A stretch of 64,000 bases of DNA from Microglena sp. YARC (taxonomy: Eukaryota > Chlorophyta > Chlorophyceae > Chlamydomonadales > Chlamydomonadaceae). Location: positions 74,833,803 to 74,897,802 of the forward strand of contig CM039462.1 of NCBI GenBank assembly GCA_022414725.1, in the 5' to 3' direction. The position numbers and the translations under genes were made by a program. This document shows, piece by piece, positions 29,901-55,203 of the stretch. Below the pieces are notes generated by a model, which made no database searches, was not told the DNA's origin, and saw only the letters and a list, made by a program, of their open reading frames with translations. The first letter of the stretch is position 1; each line of letters begins with the position of its first letter.

Positions 29901-32900
29901 ATCTTCTCAAACCAGCAGGTACGCATAGTGTTTCATGCATAGGGAACGGCAAATCATATGATGTTGACCAAAGACGAGTATGATATCATATGATATCATA
30001 CATGATGCCCCAGGCCAAAGTTACCTCGTCAGACTTCCAGCATCATATGATATCATATGATATCATTTTGCCGATCTATTCATGCAGTAGAGTGACTTTC
30101 ACCTTCCTCAACCAACAAGTGAGCACTGAGCCTACAACAACCTTGCCAGGACAAACAATCTGCAGTATAGCCTTCTCCGAAACCATGCACTAGGTTGAAT
30201 TTCATGTTGAAACTGTTGCTTAGCTAGGCTGCGAGGGTGGGTGGGTTGGGGCACCGACAAGCTCTTTCTAGACTTCCAAGAAATTAGTCCGATAGGTGGG
30301 ACATTGCCTGACCTATTTGTGCCACTAGAGATAAAGCTATGCTTTGTTGCTATGTGATTCACTTCTCCAGGGAATGCCCCAAATTGCTTGCCCCCCCCCT
30401 CCACACACCTCCCCCCCCCCCCCCCCCCCAAACACACACACACCTCCCCCCCCCCACCACCACCACCACACCCCACCCCCCCACACACAGAGCTACCACC
30501 CGTGTGTAACTAGAATATAGAGACCCAGGCCCGGGCAAAGTTGTTGTGTGTGTGCTCTTTGGAACTTGGGCCATTCTTTTGCATATGTGTTTGCAATTCC
30601 TTCGCAAGTATTGTCACTCTTACCGTCATAATTGCTATCCTCGTCATTCATTTTGTCCTTGTGATAGTGTGACCAAAAACATCACACTGGTATTGTTCAC
30701 GTGCATTTACAAGCTGTGCTCGTAGGTGCAAACCATAGCTTGCTCAATCACTGCAGGTAATATGCTCCCCCTTGAAGAAAAAAACGAAACCCTAAACCCT
30801 AAACCCTAAACCCTAAATCCTTTAAATCCTGAACCCTGAACCCTGAACTCTTAAACCTTGAACACTAAACCTTAAATCCTAAACACCCTTCCACTGATAG
30901 GAATTGTGCCCCAGCCCGTTGCGTCGAGATGATGGAAGAGGTGAGGCAACATGTTGCGGATGTAGAGCTCAAGGTGAAAGCTACTATGGGGGAGGTAGCT
31001 GAAGAGATGCGTGCCGCGATTGCACTTGTGGGACAGCAGCTTACCAGCAAGCTTACTGGCATAGAGGACACTATGGCGTTCTTAGTTGATGCTTTTTCCC
31101 AAGAGCTGACCCTGACACCCCGGGTTAAAGCCAAGCTGCTTTCCGTGATTCGCGAGGAACATATTTATGTCGCGTGTAAAAAAGCTGAGGAAAAGGCCAA
31201 GAAGTGGTTGACCGACAACTTAACACTGATGCCGGACGAGCTGGACGTATCCTTTGACCAGGCCCCCTTGGGGAAAGGCGGCTTTGGCGAGGTGTACAAA
31301 GGTATTTTCAAAGGGCTACAGGTGGCTGTGAAGGTACCTAACATCAGACCTGGAGTAAACGGCGACCATGATGTGGTGGATCTGGTGCAGGAGGCATACA
31401 TAATGGCTCAGCTGAATTCACCCCATGTCGTCAAGATACTGGGTGAGTGATGATTGATTGATAGCGGATTCATCATGTGCAACTTTTGATTTGTGGTTAG
31501 GAAAAGGAGGCATGCATATAGATTTGAATGAAGTCGCGTTGTTTTGACTCATCTTATAGCAATTCAGGGGATGATTTGGGAAGCACACTTTGTACTTCGG
31601 ACTTGGTTCTCAGAATCTCAGGCCAATTATTGAGAATTCTCGTGAGAATTCTCAGATTTCCAAGCCAAATTCTCGATTTCATGTACAAAGTCCGGGTTCT
31701 TCAGAAATCTTGAACCCAAATCATCCGCTGAATTGCTAGAAGGGTGTGGTGCTCGCCTTTGGGTGTTGTGTTGTGGGCCAGGTATTATGTCTTCCCATCA
31801 TGTCGTTGAGATAGTGGGAGCATGGGGTGCGCTCGTTGCAGTGGCCATCCCATCACTGCAGTGCTTCCTTACCTAAGCATTCCATAATTGGGGGGATTAG
31901 CTGCCCAAACAATGCTGTGCGTCAGTGATTTTTCGTCTTAGCACCTTCTGTCATGGTTGGGCGAGTCCCTTTAGCCTATTTGGCTAACCCTGGACTGTAA
32001 CAGCAGACATACATTGTACATAGTGCGCAGTGATACGGTAATACAGTGACTATTGCTAGCTCCAGCTTACGCTGTGGTGTCCTTAACCTCACGTCTTGCG
32101 AGTGACTGCTTTACTCGGATGTAACAATTTCAATTTCAATAGTGCACAGTGATATGTTAATTCAGAACTCACCGTGCATGCAACCCCACCACTCTTTACA
32201 GGTGTGGTTTGCTAGTTGAGGCCTCACTGTGCATGCAACCCCTAGGCCAATCACTTGCTTGTTTGTTGGGCCTCGTGGTGCATGCCACCACATTCACTGC
32301 ATGCATGCTACCCTTTTCACTATTTGTAGGCGTGGTCAGTTTCCTCAATAAGCCTATGTGCCTCGTGATGAAGCTGTACCCGCAATCATTGGACGATTTG
32401 ATGCGATCACATGTGAGTACCTGGCCGTATGTATGTATGTATGTATGTATGTATGTATGTATGTATGTATGTTACAGTCCAGGGGTAGTCCAAATAGGCT
32501 AAAGGGACTTGCCCAACAGTGATAGGAAGGACTGAAAAGAAAAAACATTAATAAACTGAACCCTAAACAATTGTTTTATCGACGGGGGCCCTGAGTTCGT
32601 GCTACTGTGATCATTTAATTCTTCAGTTTAATTAAATCGTCATCTCATCTGGTGCATTGATAAACTGAACCCCGAACCTGGCAGTCTACATATTCTGTGT
32701 CCTTACGTGTTTGTTTCGTGCCATATGGATAATATGACCACATAAGCAATACCCCCCCCCCCCCCCCCCCCCCCCCCACACACACACACCACCACCACCA
32801 CCACGACCACGACCACCACACACACACGTGACAAGAAACAGTCACTCCCTGGCAGCTCCCCTGGCTGGCTATTCAGCCCAACCGCACGCAACCTAACGCT

Positions 32901-34246
32901 ACTAGATGCTAAGGTAATCGACTTCCCTGCACTGCTGAAATCTTTGGGTGGCTTGGTGAATGTGTCAGGCAGCTGCCTAGAAGTTCCTAAACAAACCTAA
33001 AAAGAAAGCCCCTGCTTTGCACCTTGCTTTGAGAAAAAGTAATGATAATGCCTGGTGGGGCGTGGTATTAAGGGAACCCGTCGTACGTGGGCAGAGAATG
33101 GTCTACCACCTCAACTGGACAAGCTACCATCGCGGTTGACAACGACCTGCAACGCTCAGGGTGACCGTAGGGGGAATTGAACCCCCTACCCCGCTTTGTT
33201 TCAGCGATTTGGTGCACAGCTGCCTAGAAGCTCCTAAATAAACCTGGAAAGAAAGGTCCTGCTTTGCACCTTGCTTTGAGGACATCCCCTCCACAAATGA
33301 GCCTCTGGCCATCACACAATCCATCGCCAGGTGGAGGGTGTGGGGGAAGTGGATGGGTGGGAAGTTATCCCTCCCAATCTGATACACCAAGGACAACAGC
33401 CTGTCGGCTGCATCGCCGGTAGGGTAACAAAAAATACACGGTTGGCTAAGGTTGGGGACACCCTAAAACAAAACTACATTGCCCCTCTTTGTAATTGCTT
33501 AGGAATTTATACTTTCGAGCATGTCAGACAAGGTATCCATTGGCCTACAGCTCGCCAGAGGCCTGCTTTGCCTTCATGAGCACCCATGGATGCCGGTTGT
33601 GCATGGAGACCTGAAGCCAAGGTATGTGGATGACGCGCTCATGTGAAAGTGATCCTGCATGGTGATGCGCTCATGTGAAAGTGATCCTGCATGGTGATGC
33701 GCTCATGTGAAAGACTGGTGCTCCCTCCCTTAGTTGATCTCAACTTACCCCACCCTGCTGCCCCCCCTCTGTGCTTGTAGCAACGTGCTGGTTGAAAAAT
33801 ACCCTGGTGGGAAGTGGGAGTGTGCCATCAGTGATTTTGGAAGTTCCGCGGGTTTTTCATCGACCATCTCGGCAGTTGGGACGCCAAACCCTTGCACCTG
33901 GCGCTACGCTGCCCCTGAAGTCGCACATGGAAGTAAGCACAGTAAGCGACCACAAGCCGATGTGTACAGCTTGGGGCTGATCATAGCCCAAATGTTCACT
34001 GGGAGGGAACCATACCATGAGACTTCTGACGCTAGGGTTCTGGACTTGGTCAAGCTAAGGATACCCCAGGAAGAACAAGATTCCAATCGTGTACAATGCT
34101 TGGTCCAGAATAGGAGCCCACCGATGGACCTAGACCCTGATCCTGATGTCATGCCTGAACCAGTCCGCAACTTGGTTTTGAGCTGCTTGGATCCGAGGCC
34201 TGAGAGGCGTCCCCCCGCTCACCAGATTGTGCAATTGCGGTGGTGA
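26883..34246 (+). CDS. MLKL-like protein: HeLo-type four-helix domain plus TKL kinase
   Basis: Eight exons join to 1629 nt (542 codons): 26883-26933, 28025-28206, 29414-29492, 29784-29918, 30929-31442, 32330-32412, 33503-33621, 33781-34246. Residues 1 to about 150 resemble the MLKL/HeLo N-terminal helical bundle (CAWAIDTLKTCKTNSEVTTL; helix with DLDSMNQHLDIAVSHLIA). About 90 residues of predicted brace/coiled helices follow, then a protein kinase domain: GKGGFGEVYKG P-loop, VAVK lysine, QEA alpha-C glutamate, HGDLKPSN catalytic loop, DFG and APE. All catalytic residues are present, so it should be active rather than a pseudokinase; HRD is replaced by HGD. In other eukaryotes such proteins mediate membrane-targeted cell death or immunity; that role here is inference. 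Exon phases agree throughout except that the acceptors of exons 4 and 5 are weak. Confidence 0.8.
26957..27095 (+). repeat. Poly-C and CACCACCCAC tract
   Basis: C runs at 26957-26992 followed by CCACC/ACC repeats, in kinase intron 1. Confidence 0.9.
27470..27900 (+). repeat. CACACCACTACACAC-rich low-complexity region
   Basis: Degenerate ACACAC/CACACCA sequence over about 400 bp. His/Thr/Pro-rich ORFs up to 146 codons are spurious. Confidence 0.7.
27904..28019 (+). mobile_element. Retroelement 3' end abutting the exon 2 acceptor
   Basis: GCTAGCTCCAGCTTACGCTG ... ACACGGATGTAACAATTTCA followed by (ATTTCA)n. Relatives at 32037-32137 and 42322-42402. The tail runs directly into TTTCTACAG, the acceptor of kinase exon 2. 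Confidence 0.75.
28025..28206 (+). CDS. MLKL-like gene exon 2 (helical domain)
   Basis: Acceptor ATTTCTACAG, donor GCCAG/GTCCGT; phase 0 in, phase 2 out. It encodes VSDIAGPLVEPISGCFAF, a Cys-containing helix and RVFCIQRMIESIRTILET, as in the HeLo/MLKL bundle. Confidence 0.8.
28243..28340 (+). mobile_element. GTGAAAGGA element after a splice donor
   Basis: GTGAAAGGACTTTCACCCCA ... GAATGGCGTTGCCACTCCTA, beginning 37 bp after the exon 2 donor and preceded by a T-rich run. Same arrangement as at 20412. Confidence 0.7.
28740..29375 (+). repeat. 50-bp and 65-bp GGTTGGTGG minisatellites
   Basis: Seven copies of CTTCCCACCAACTGACGGGG / TGGTTGGTGGTGGGCAAGGC (28755-29085), then four copies of GTGCAGGGTTTGCGGTGTTG + GGTTGGTGGTTGG. 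The 352-codon minus-strand ORF is an artefact of the arrays. Confidence 0.9.
29414..29492 (+). CDS. MLKL-like gene exon 3
   Basis: Acceptor CTTTCACAG; one base completes an Arg codon. It encodes RPDAPVNGNVKHALIASV and AAVQRVATS. The donor is TCG/GTAAAC, a sequence that recurs in every unit of the array that follows. Confidence 0.7.
29485..29783 (+). repeat. 46-bp repeat carrying a splice donor
   Basis: Six to seven units of CAACATCGGTAAACAAACTG + TGGTGTTGGTTGGTGG. Each unit contains the exon 3 end and TCG/GTAAAC. Without the array, exon 3 and exon 4 would read continuously (VATSVNKLELKNSLGH), so the array seems to have expanded inside one ancestral exon. Confidence 0.85.
29784..29918 (+). 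CDS. MLKL-like gene exon 4
   Basis: 45 codons, phase 0, donor CAG/GTACGC. It encodes LKNSLGHVLVANETKEDLDS and MNQHLDIAVSHLIAEM, the last helix of the bundle. The acceptor assumed (CTCGAG) has no pyrimidine tract, so the 5' edge is uncertain by a few codons. Confidence 0.65.
29940..30078. mobile_element. hAT-type MITE, ATATGATATCATATGA family
   Basis: TAGGGAACGGCAAATC left end, TTGCCGATCTA right end, perfect 8-bp duplication TTCATGCA (29932-29939, 30079-30086). Inverse orientation relative to 19691-19893. Confidence 0.9.
30093..30118 (+). pseudogene. Partial copy of the kinase exon 4 3' end
   Basis: GTGACTTTCACCTTCCTCAA CCAACAA/GTGAGC parallels ATGACTATCTCCATCTTCTC AAACCAGCAG/GTACGC at the end of exon 4. 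It keeps a donor but only about nine codons. The MITE lies between the two copies. Confidence 0.6.
30390..30485 (+). repeat. C(n)(CA)n and CCACCA compound tract
   Basis: Two poly-C runs with ACACACAC and CACCACCACC between and after. Confidence 0.9.
30789..30898 (+). repeat. Interstitial CCCTAAA repeats, degenerating
   Basis: Four clean CCCTAAA units followed by about 80 bp of variants (CCTGAACCCTGAAC, CTTAAACC, CCTAAACAC). Ends about 30 bp before kinase exon 5. Confidence 0.85.
30929..31442 (+). CDS. MLKL-like gene exon 5: brace helices and kinase N-lobe
   Basis: Begins at ATGATGGAAGAG in phase 0 (acceptor GTCGAG, weak); donor CTGG/GTGAGT, phase 1. It encodes Glu/Val/Ala-rich helices (MMEEVRQHVADVELKVKATM), then the kinase P-loop LGKGGFGEVYKGIF, lysine motif VAVKV and alpha-C QEAYIMAQLNSPHVVKIL. 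The upstream frame is open for about 10 more codons, so a different 5' edge or an internal promoter is possible. Confidence 0.8.
31935..32140 (+). mobile_element. Two nested retroelement 3' ends
   Basis: CCTTCTGTCATGGTTGGGCG ... CCCTGGACTGTAACA (31941-31999) and GCTAGCTCCAGCTTACGCTG ... CGGATGTAACAATTTCAATT (32037-32137). Confidence 0.7.
32330..32412 (+). CDS. MLKL-like gene exon 6 (kinase hinge)
   Basis: Acceptor TATTTGTAG, donor CAT/GTGAGT; phase 1 in, phase 0 out. It encodes GVVSFLNKPMCLVMKLYPQS, i.e. beta-4, beta-5 and the hinge. A weakly similar stretch (CTTTACAGGTGTGGTTTGCT, 32197-32216) upstream may be a decayed 5' partial copy. Confidence 0.85.
32425..32530 (-). mobile_element. TGTAACA-family end with (ATGT)n tail
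   Basis: On the minus strand the segment TTGGGCAAGTCCCTTTAGCC ... CCCTGGACTGTAAC continues into (ATAC)n. The microsatellite starts exactly at the TGTAAC end. Confidence 0.8.
32747..32830 (+). repeat. C(n)(CA)n(CCA)n compound tract
   Basis: Poly-C of about 27 bases followed by CACACACACA and CCACCACCACCACGACC. Confidence 0.9.
32840..33290. mobile_element. MITE fragments flanking a tRNA-derived SINE
   Basis: GCTGCCTAGAAGTTCCTAAA...CTGCTTTGCACCTTGCTTTG occurs at about 32970-33035 and again at 33210-33282. Between them (33047-33205) is a segment starting CCTGGTGGGGCGTGGTATTA whose minus strand has a B-box-like GGTTCAATTCCCCC. It is homologous to 56218-56405. Confidence 0.55.
33503..33621 (+). 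CDS. MLKL-like gene exon 7 (catalytic loop)
   Basis: Acceptor AATTGCTTAG, donor CCAAG/GTATGT; phase 0 in, phase 2 out. It encodes EFILSSMSDKVSIGLQLARG, LLCLHEHPWMPVV and HGDLKP. The arginine of HRD is glycine, a change seen in some non-RD kinases. Confidence 0.85.
33622..33718 (+). repeat. 31-bp repeat GATGCGCTCATGTGAAAGTG
   Basis: Three units in the short intron 7. Confidence 0.9.
33781..34246 (+). CDS. MLKL-like gene exon 8 (kinase C-lobe, stop)
   Basis: Acceptor GTGCTTGTAG; completes the Ser of KPSN. It encodes NVLVEKYPGG, the ISDFGSS magnesium motif, TWRYAAPEVAHGS, ADVYSLGLIIAQMFTGREPY and a C-lobe ending at TGA (34244-34246). It extends to LDPRPERRPPAHQIVQLRW, the usual end of a kinase domain. 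Confidence 0.9.
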
Positions 34247-34928
34247 GAAGGGGTCGGTGTTTCCCTGTCCCTTACCTCTCCCTCTCCTCTCCCTCTCCCT
34301 CTCCAAATTAGCCACACAAGTGTTTGTGTGTGTGTGTGGTGTGTGTGTGTGTGTGTGTGGGGGGGGGGGGGGGTAGTGGAGTGTACTGAGAGTTGTTTGG
34401 GGATGGAAGAATTTGTTTTTGAGTGGCTTCCCTCTCACCCCCCTCGTCCCCCCCTTCTGTTCTGTAATGTTTTACCAAGTGGTCTGTTTGGGTGGGGTTT
34501 GCATCTGAGCTAGCCAAGTATATTTTGCAAGTTAATGGCAGTACTTATGATTTATTTTATTGAAGTATCCTCCCCCCCCCCCCCCCCCCCCCCCCCCCCT
34601 ACTCATCTCTTCCCCTGGGGCCTTTTAAAAATTTAGACCCTTGTCAGGAACTCTGCTTTTTTTGGGGGTCCTCCTGCCGTCAGTCACTAAGTCCCTAATC
34701 AAAATGACAACATTCAAAATATATGTTGGCCTTGCCGATCAAAGTGAAAAGCCTGACCCTTATTTGGCTTGAAAGGGCTCATGCTGCAGATCTCCCGTCC
34801 CTTGTCTCACCAAATTGGGTGCACTGACACAAACTTGCTGGGGCAACTACACAAGCCGTCCTCTGAGGCTCCCTCTCCCCTGGTATCTGCCGATATGCTG
34901 CCATCAAGTCAAGCACATGAATTTCAGG
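34247..34928 (+). other. 3' flank of the kinase gene with G/C homopolymers
   Basis: Contains (CTCTCC)n, a GTGTGTGT tract running into G(n) (34322-34372), a 31-base C run (34571-34602) and unremarkable sequence. Probably 3' UTR and intergenic DNA; no polyadenylation signal is certain. Confidence 0.5.
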
Positions 34929-35205
34929 TCAGTGCCGGATGAACACCCAACGTTGCAGACCCTGGGGAAATAGAAAAATAGATGGAGGGGGAGGAGGAGG
35001 AGGAGAAAGAAAGGGGGAGGAGGAACCAGCTGCTAAAGGTGGTGCACTGAAACCACGCCATACTTGCGCGTAGCCCCCATAAGTAACAGTTTGCCGATGC
35101 ACCTCACTGAACATCTGGTCATATGTCTGCTTTGGGTGCCAAGTTGAGGGGATGTCAAGTGTAGCATCGTGGAGAACCCACCCCAGCTGTTTGTGTGCTG
35201 AGAGA
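34929..35205 (-). CDS. Possible minus-strand exon or transposon-derived ORF
   Basis: On the minus strand a pyrimidine-rich acceptor (CCCTCTCTCTCAG) precedes a frame reading DATLDIPSTWHPKQTYDQMF and SEVHRQTVTYGGYAQVWRGF, then a Pro-rich low-complexity end and stop at 34929. It looks more protein-like than the surrounding shadows. No family was recognised. A second frame overlaps it, so this may be a transposon relic. Confidence 0.25.
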
Positions 35206-35319
35206 GAGGGAAACTCAGAAAATCATTGCCGAGACAGGACAGCAGCACAGCCTGCCAACCATCCAATTTTATAACAGGAAGCATGAGGGTTTTTGAGGTA
35301 CCTCCACAAACCTGGAAAA

Positions 35320-36032
35320 CAAATTAGGAACAGTCCAAGAAAGGAAGCAAACTAGAGGCCGGAAAGAGAGCAGAAAGGGGACAGATGCCAAGGCAAGCAA
35401 TCCAGAGCATCAAGCCGAACAGCCACAAGAGAGGAGGGCCGAAAAAGAAAAAACTAAGACAACCAAGGGCACGCGCTATGAGCACCTTCATATGCAGCAA
35501 TAATGCCCTTGAACGGAAAATAGCGCACGTCACACCAGCACAACCTTCTAGCAGAAACAAACCAGAATCCTAGGATAAAGACCATAGGCACCTCAGGGAG
35601 TACAGGGAGAGTCCAGTCTAAAAAGAAAATGTCCAGAAAACCAAACTAGCAAGACTCCACAAGCAAGCACACATGACATGGCGAGTAATCCCACCACACA
35701 GGGCAGACCTGTTGGCTATAAGCATCTGATAGATTCTGCAGCCAACACAAAGCCCTGCCCGTGCGTCAGAAGCCACAAGCACGTGCTCAAATTAGAGAAT
35801 TACACCAACGAAGCACAGCTCGACTGCATAGAAAGGGAGGCGGAAATGGGGAAGGGGGGGGGGGGGGGGGGGGGGTCAGCCCTAACCGGTTTGTTTGCTA
35901 TCTTTTTTACCCAGACCCCCAAATTACATTCTGGGACCACCATTGAGTTTGTTTTGACGAGGAAGTTCATTGGCCACCATTTAGGACCAGGGTGGGTGGG
36001 GTGTAGAGTGGGTGGTGGTGGGTTGTGTGAAT

Positions 36033-36063
<31 letters not shown>

Positions 36064-36115
36064 GCAAAAAAAGCAGGAAAGCGCCATTGCCAAGAATCTG
36101 CATAAGGAGGCCTAA
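35320..36115 (+). other. Unresolved region with ORFs, poly-G tracts
   Basis: A Gln/Arg/Glu/Lys-rich frame at about 35330-35500, and an ATG ORF (35678-36115, 145 codons) that passes through G runs (35856-35875; 36050-36064 with a TG run before it). The poly-Gly stretches argue against a simple gene. No homology was recognised. Confidence 0.25.
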
Positions 36116-36196
36116 GCGTATGAAGTCTAGAGCGCACCATGCTTGCACCTAGAAAGCTAAAGAGGAGCAGCAAGAGGCATGCACGCAGAGGGTTGA

Positions 36197-36425
36197 CGTG
36201 CACACCCAAAATGTGCTCGTCCCTGTCAAAATGTGCGTGAAAACCTGTGGAAAACAGGGAAAACACGCACGTCTCAGTCAAAATCTGACAATTTTGTCAA
36301 AAATGTGAGTGGAATCCAATTTGTTGTGTTGTTGTTTGTTGTTGTTGTTGTTGTTGGGGGGGGGGGGGGGGAGGAGGGCGTAAACTTCAGACCTGCGGCG
36401 ATTCACCCCTGCTGGCTGAAATAGG
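36197..36425 (+). mobile_element. Dispersed repeat, AAAACCTGTGGAAAACAGGG
   Basis: Shares CACACCCAAAATGTGCWCGT, GAAAACCTGTGGAAAACAGG, GACAATTTTGTCAAA and the GTTGTTGTTGGGGGG tract with 54957-55142. No ORF. Confidence 0.75.
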
Positions 36426-36589
36426 GTGGCTTGGTAGTGGACGAATGAGACTGTTTTCAGAGGCGCAGCAAGAGGCATGCACGCAGTAGCTTGGTTCTTT
36501 GTTTGGTTCGGTGTGGCTAAGTAACTGCCAGGACCTGTCATACTATACGATTGCACCTGAATTATAATTAGATCAGTTGTTCATTCGGG

Positions 36590-36815
36590 TGCAATGGTAG
36601 AGCATGTTCAGACCAAACAAGTCCTATGCAGCGTCGCAAGCGACGCGGAAAATCGGCGAAGTGTGTTGGGAACGGACAACAGGTGGCAACGATGCAGCTG
36701 ACCAAAGCCAGTTAGTTATGAGACAGTTGGCTGACGTGTCAGGCTTCAATTATGACGGTCGCACAGGCAGACAACGGGGTGAGCCCCCCAGGAGAGGGGG
36801 CTCCACCAAAAAAAT
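36590..36815 (+). mobile_element. Dispersed element, GCGTCGCAAGCGACGC family
   Basis: Inverted relative of 14195-14432. Contains CAGCGTCGCAAGCGACGCGG and a GAGCCCCCCAGGAGAGGGGGCTC hairpin-like end (36781-36803). Confidence 0.65.
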
Positions 36816-37089
36816 GCATTCCCCCAAGGTCGATGGTTTGAAGCCAGTCAGATTGGAAATCCGTCAGAATTAGCCAGTTTGGGTCAGATTGGACTTGGAC
36901 GTTAGGTTTGGCAATTTGCAGTCCCTGCCACCCACTGGACACCCCTTTTGATTCCGTAGTATAGGCGCCCCACACCTAGGCACGTAGCACAATTTGGAAG
37001 TATTTTGAATGAAGTCGGCATCCCCACCCCCTCCTGATGCAGAAGAGGAGCTCCTGGTTACCATACTTGATGTTTGATGTAGGATGTAC

Positions 37090-37235
37090 ACTTTTGATGG
37101 TACGAAAAAACAAACCCAAACCAACCCATACCCCACCCACCCCCACCCCCAACCCATTGAAAACCCGCACCCAACCCGTACCTAACCCATACCCACCCAA
37201 CACTGTACCCAACCCAACCCAATTCAAACCCAGTC
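37090..37235 (+). repeat. CCCAACCCATACCC low-complexity repeat
   Basis: Degenerate AACCCA/ACCCAC sequence. No coding evidence. Confidence 0.8.
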
Positions 37236-37554
37236 CTCGAGCTTCAGGTCGAGACTGAGAAGCTGTGTGACTCCTTTTAGTGTCGAAAGACGGACCGTAG
37301 TCCTCAAAGACGGACCGCTGGTCCTCAAAGACGTACAAAGAAGTACAAAACTCTACATGTACATACGTGGCTCTAATACCTGAACGTTGCTTTGGGGAAT
37401 CTTTTTATTGAGTGGGTTGAACCTTCATCTACATGCAAAACGAAACTGCATGTAATTGCGTGAATTCCATGGTACTTATGTCAGCATGCCGGCAACAGCC
37501 ATACTGAAATATGTAAACATCTGCATGTCCATGTTCATCTTCGCTCTTTTCCAG

Positions 37555-53417
<15,863 letters not shown>

Positions 53418-53439
53418 TCTCAGAGGACACTACGGACTG

Positions 53440-53660
53440 TACACCGGCAGTGAGATTCAAACCCCCACGTTTTGGTGACCAGGCTCTAAAATCAGTGTGA
53501 CGGAACTAGACCAATGGGACATCGAAAAGACATGCTTGAGATGCCAAGATAGACTAGTAGCAGGCTATCCTGCTATACTCCCCCCTCCTTTTTGAGAAAG
53601 GGAAGTGTCCTCGATTCCAGGCTCAGAACAGGATCCGGATCAGTGAGTGGATGGGTGGTG

Positions 53661-53691
<31 letters not shown>

Positions 53692-54240
53692 GGGGGGGGG
53701 ATGGGTACCAGCGCTGGGGCATTGAGCGGCAGCCTGTACTGTGCAGGATACTCTCAACATGAGGTGAGTGGGGGGTGGGGGGTGTCTCAGAACAGGATCC
53801 GGATGGTAATCTCAGGTGCCCATGCACCCTACCGTGAACTATTTCCCTTAGGAACCGAGACTTCTTCGATTTTCTTGGTCGTATTTGCTGGACGATCTTC
53901 TTGATCGTACGTGCTTGACAGACTCCCGCCTATAACTGAACGTTGTACACACCAACTCTACGTTGATCCACCGGTGCGTGGTTGTTCTGGGAGTCTCATC
54001 CTTTCGACTCGAAACTCTACTGTCTCAACGCCAGCAGTGAGATTCAAACCCCCTCGTTTCGTTGACCAGGCTCCAAAAACAGTGACAGAACTAGACCCAT
54101 GGGACATATCGAAAAGCAATATCGAAAAGGCATATCGAAAAGACATATCGAAAAGACAAATCGAAAAGATATATTGAAAAGACATATCGAAAAGACATAC
54201 TCGAGATGTCAAGATAGATAGATAGATAGTAGCAGGCTAC
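53440..54240. repeat. Duplicated dispersed element and G(n), ATATCGAAAAGAC tracts
   Basis: GCAGTGAGATTCAAACCCCC ... ACTAGACCMATGGGACAT...GAAAAGACATRCTCGAGATG occurs at about 53448-53560 and 54034-54215. The second copy has ATATCGAAAAGAC amplified. Between them are a TG/G(n) tract (53657-53700) and a duplicated CTCAGAACAGGATCCGGAT. The minus strand GGTTTGAATCTCACTGC has a pol III B-box look. Confidence 0.65.
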
Positions 54241-54244
54241 CCTG

Positions 54245-54560
54245 GTACACAATATGAGCAGGCGGAGAGTCAGGTTCGCAAGCTAGCTGCCTGGCAGCTT
54301 ACTGCTGACGAGCAACAGTTACCTGCCTCGTTTTCAAATTCTAGGCATGTATGCAGGCTTGGAGCAGGCGGAGAGTCAGGTTCGCAAGCTAGCTACCTGG
54401 CAGCTAACCGCTGACGAGCAACAGTTACCTGCCTCGTTTTCAAATTCTAGGCATGTATGCAGGCTTGGAGCAGGCGGAGAGTCAGGTTCGCAAGCTAGCT
54501 ACCTGGCAGCTAACCGCTGACAAGCAACAGTTACCTGCCTCGTTTTTAAATTCCAGGCAT
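54245..54560 (+). repeat. 113-bp repeat GAGCAGGCGGAGAGTCAGGT
   Basis: Three units with GGTTCGCAAGCTAGCTACCT, GACGAGCAACAGTTACCTGC and TTCTAGGCATGTATGCAGGC. Confidence 0.95.
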
Positions 54561-54956
54561 GTATGCACCTCCTGCTTCTCTTGTTTCTCGTCTCGCTAGT
54601 CGGAAACTCCGCGTAGGCAGCACATTCCCACCCCACCCCGTCTCACCCTTGAAAGGCTAGGCGCCCTACCCCACACATACATGTGTGGGCACACACATAC
54701 AGGTGTGTGAAGTCAAACAAAAAAATTCTCAGACAACGGCGTAGGTAGCAGCCTCCCCACCTTTCAGGTGTATGGGGCTCAGCACCCTCACTCACTCGTT
54801 CTTATGGCAGATTAAATTAAATTAATAATATCACTTTAATCATGCAAAGGGTCAGGAAGTGAGGTAGCAGACAGTAACAGAGGTAGTAGGCACAAACATG
54901 TGTCATGTACCATACTAGCATGCAGGGTCGTTCGAAGCCCTCCGAGAGTTTACGTG

Positions 54957-55142
54957 ACACACCCAAAATGTGCACGTCCCTGTCAAGATGTGCTTGAAAA
55001 CCTGTGGAAAACAGGGGGAACGTGCACGTCTGACAATTTTGTCAAAGATGTGAGTGGAATCCAAGTTTTTCTTGTTCTTGTTGGGGGGGGGGGGGGGACT
55101 TCAAACCCGCGGTGATTCACCCCTGCTGACTTTATAGGGTGG
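54957..55142 (+). mobile_element. Dispersed repeat, second copy of 36197-36425
   Basis: CACACCCAAAATGTGCACGT, GAAAACCTGTGGAAAACAGG, TTGTTGGGGGGG and GGTGATTCACCCCTGCTG. Confidence 0.75.
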
Positions 55143-55203
55143 GCCGGTATTGGGCGATGAGACCTGTCCAAACCCACGCCGCCCAAAGCTCTCGCCTGCA
55201 ATC

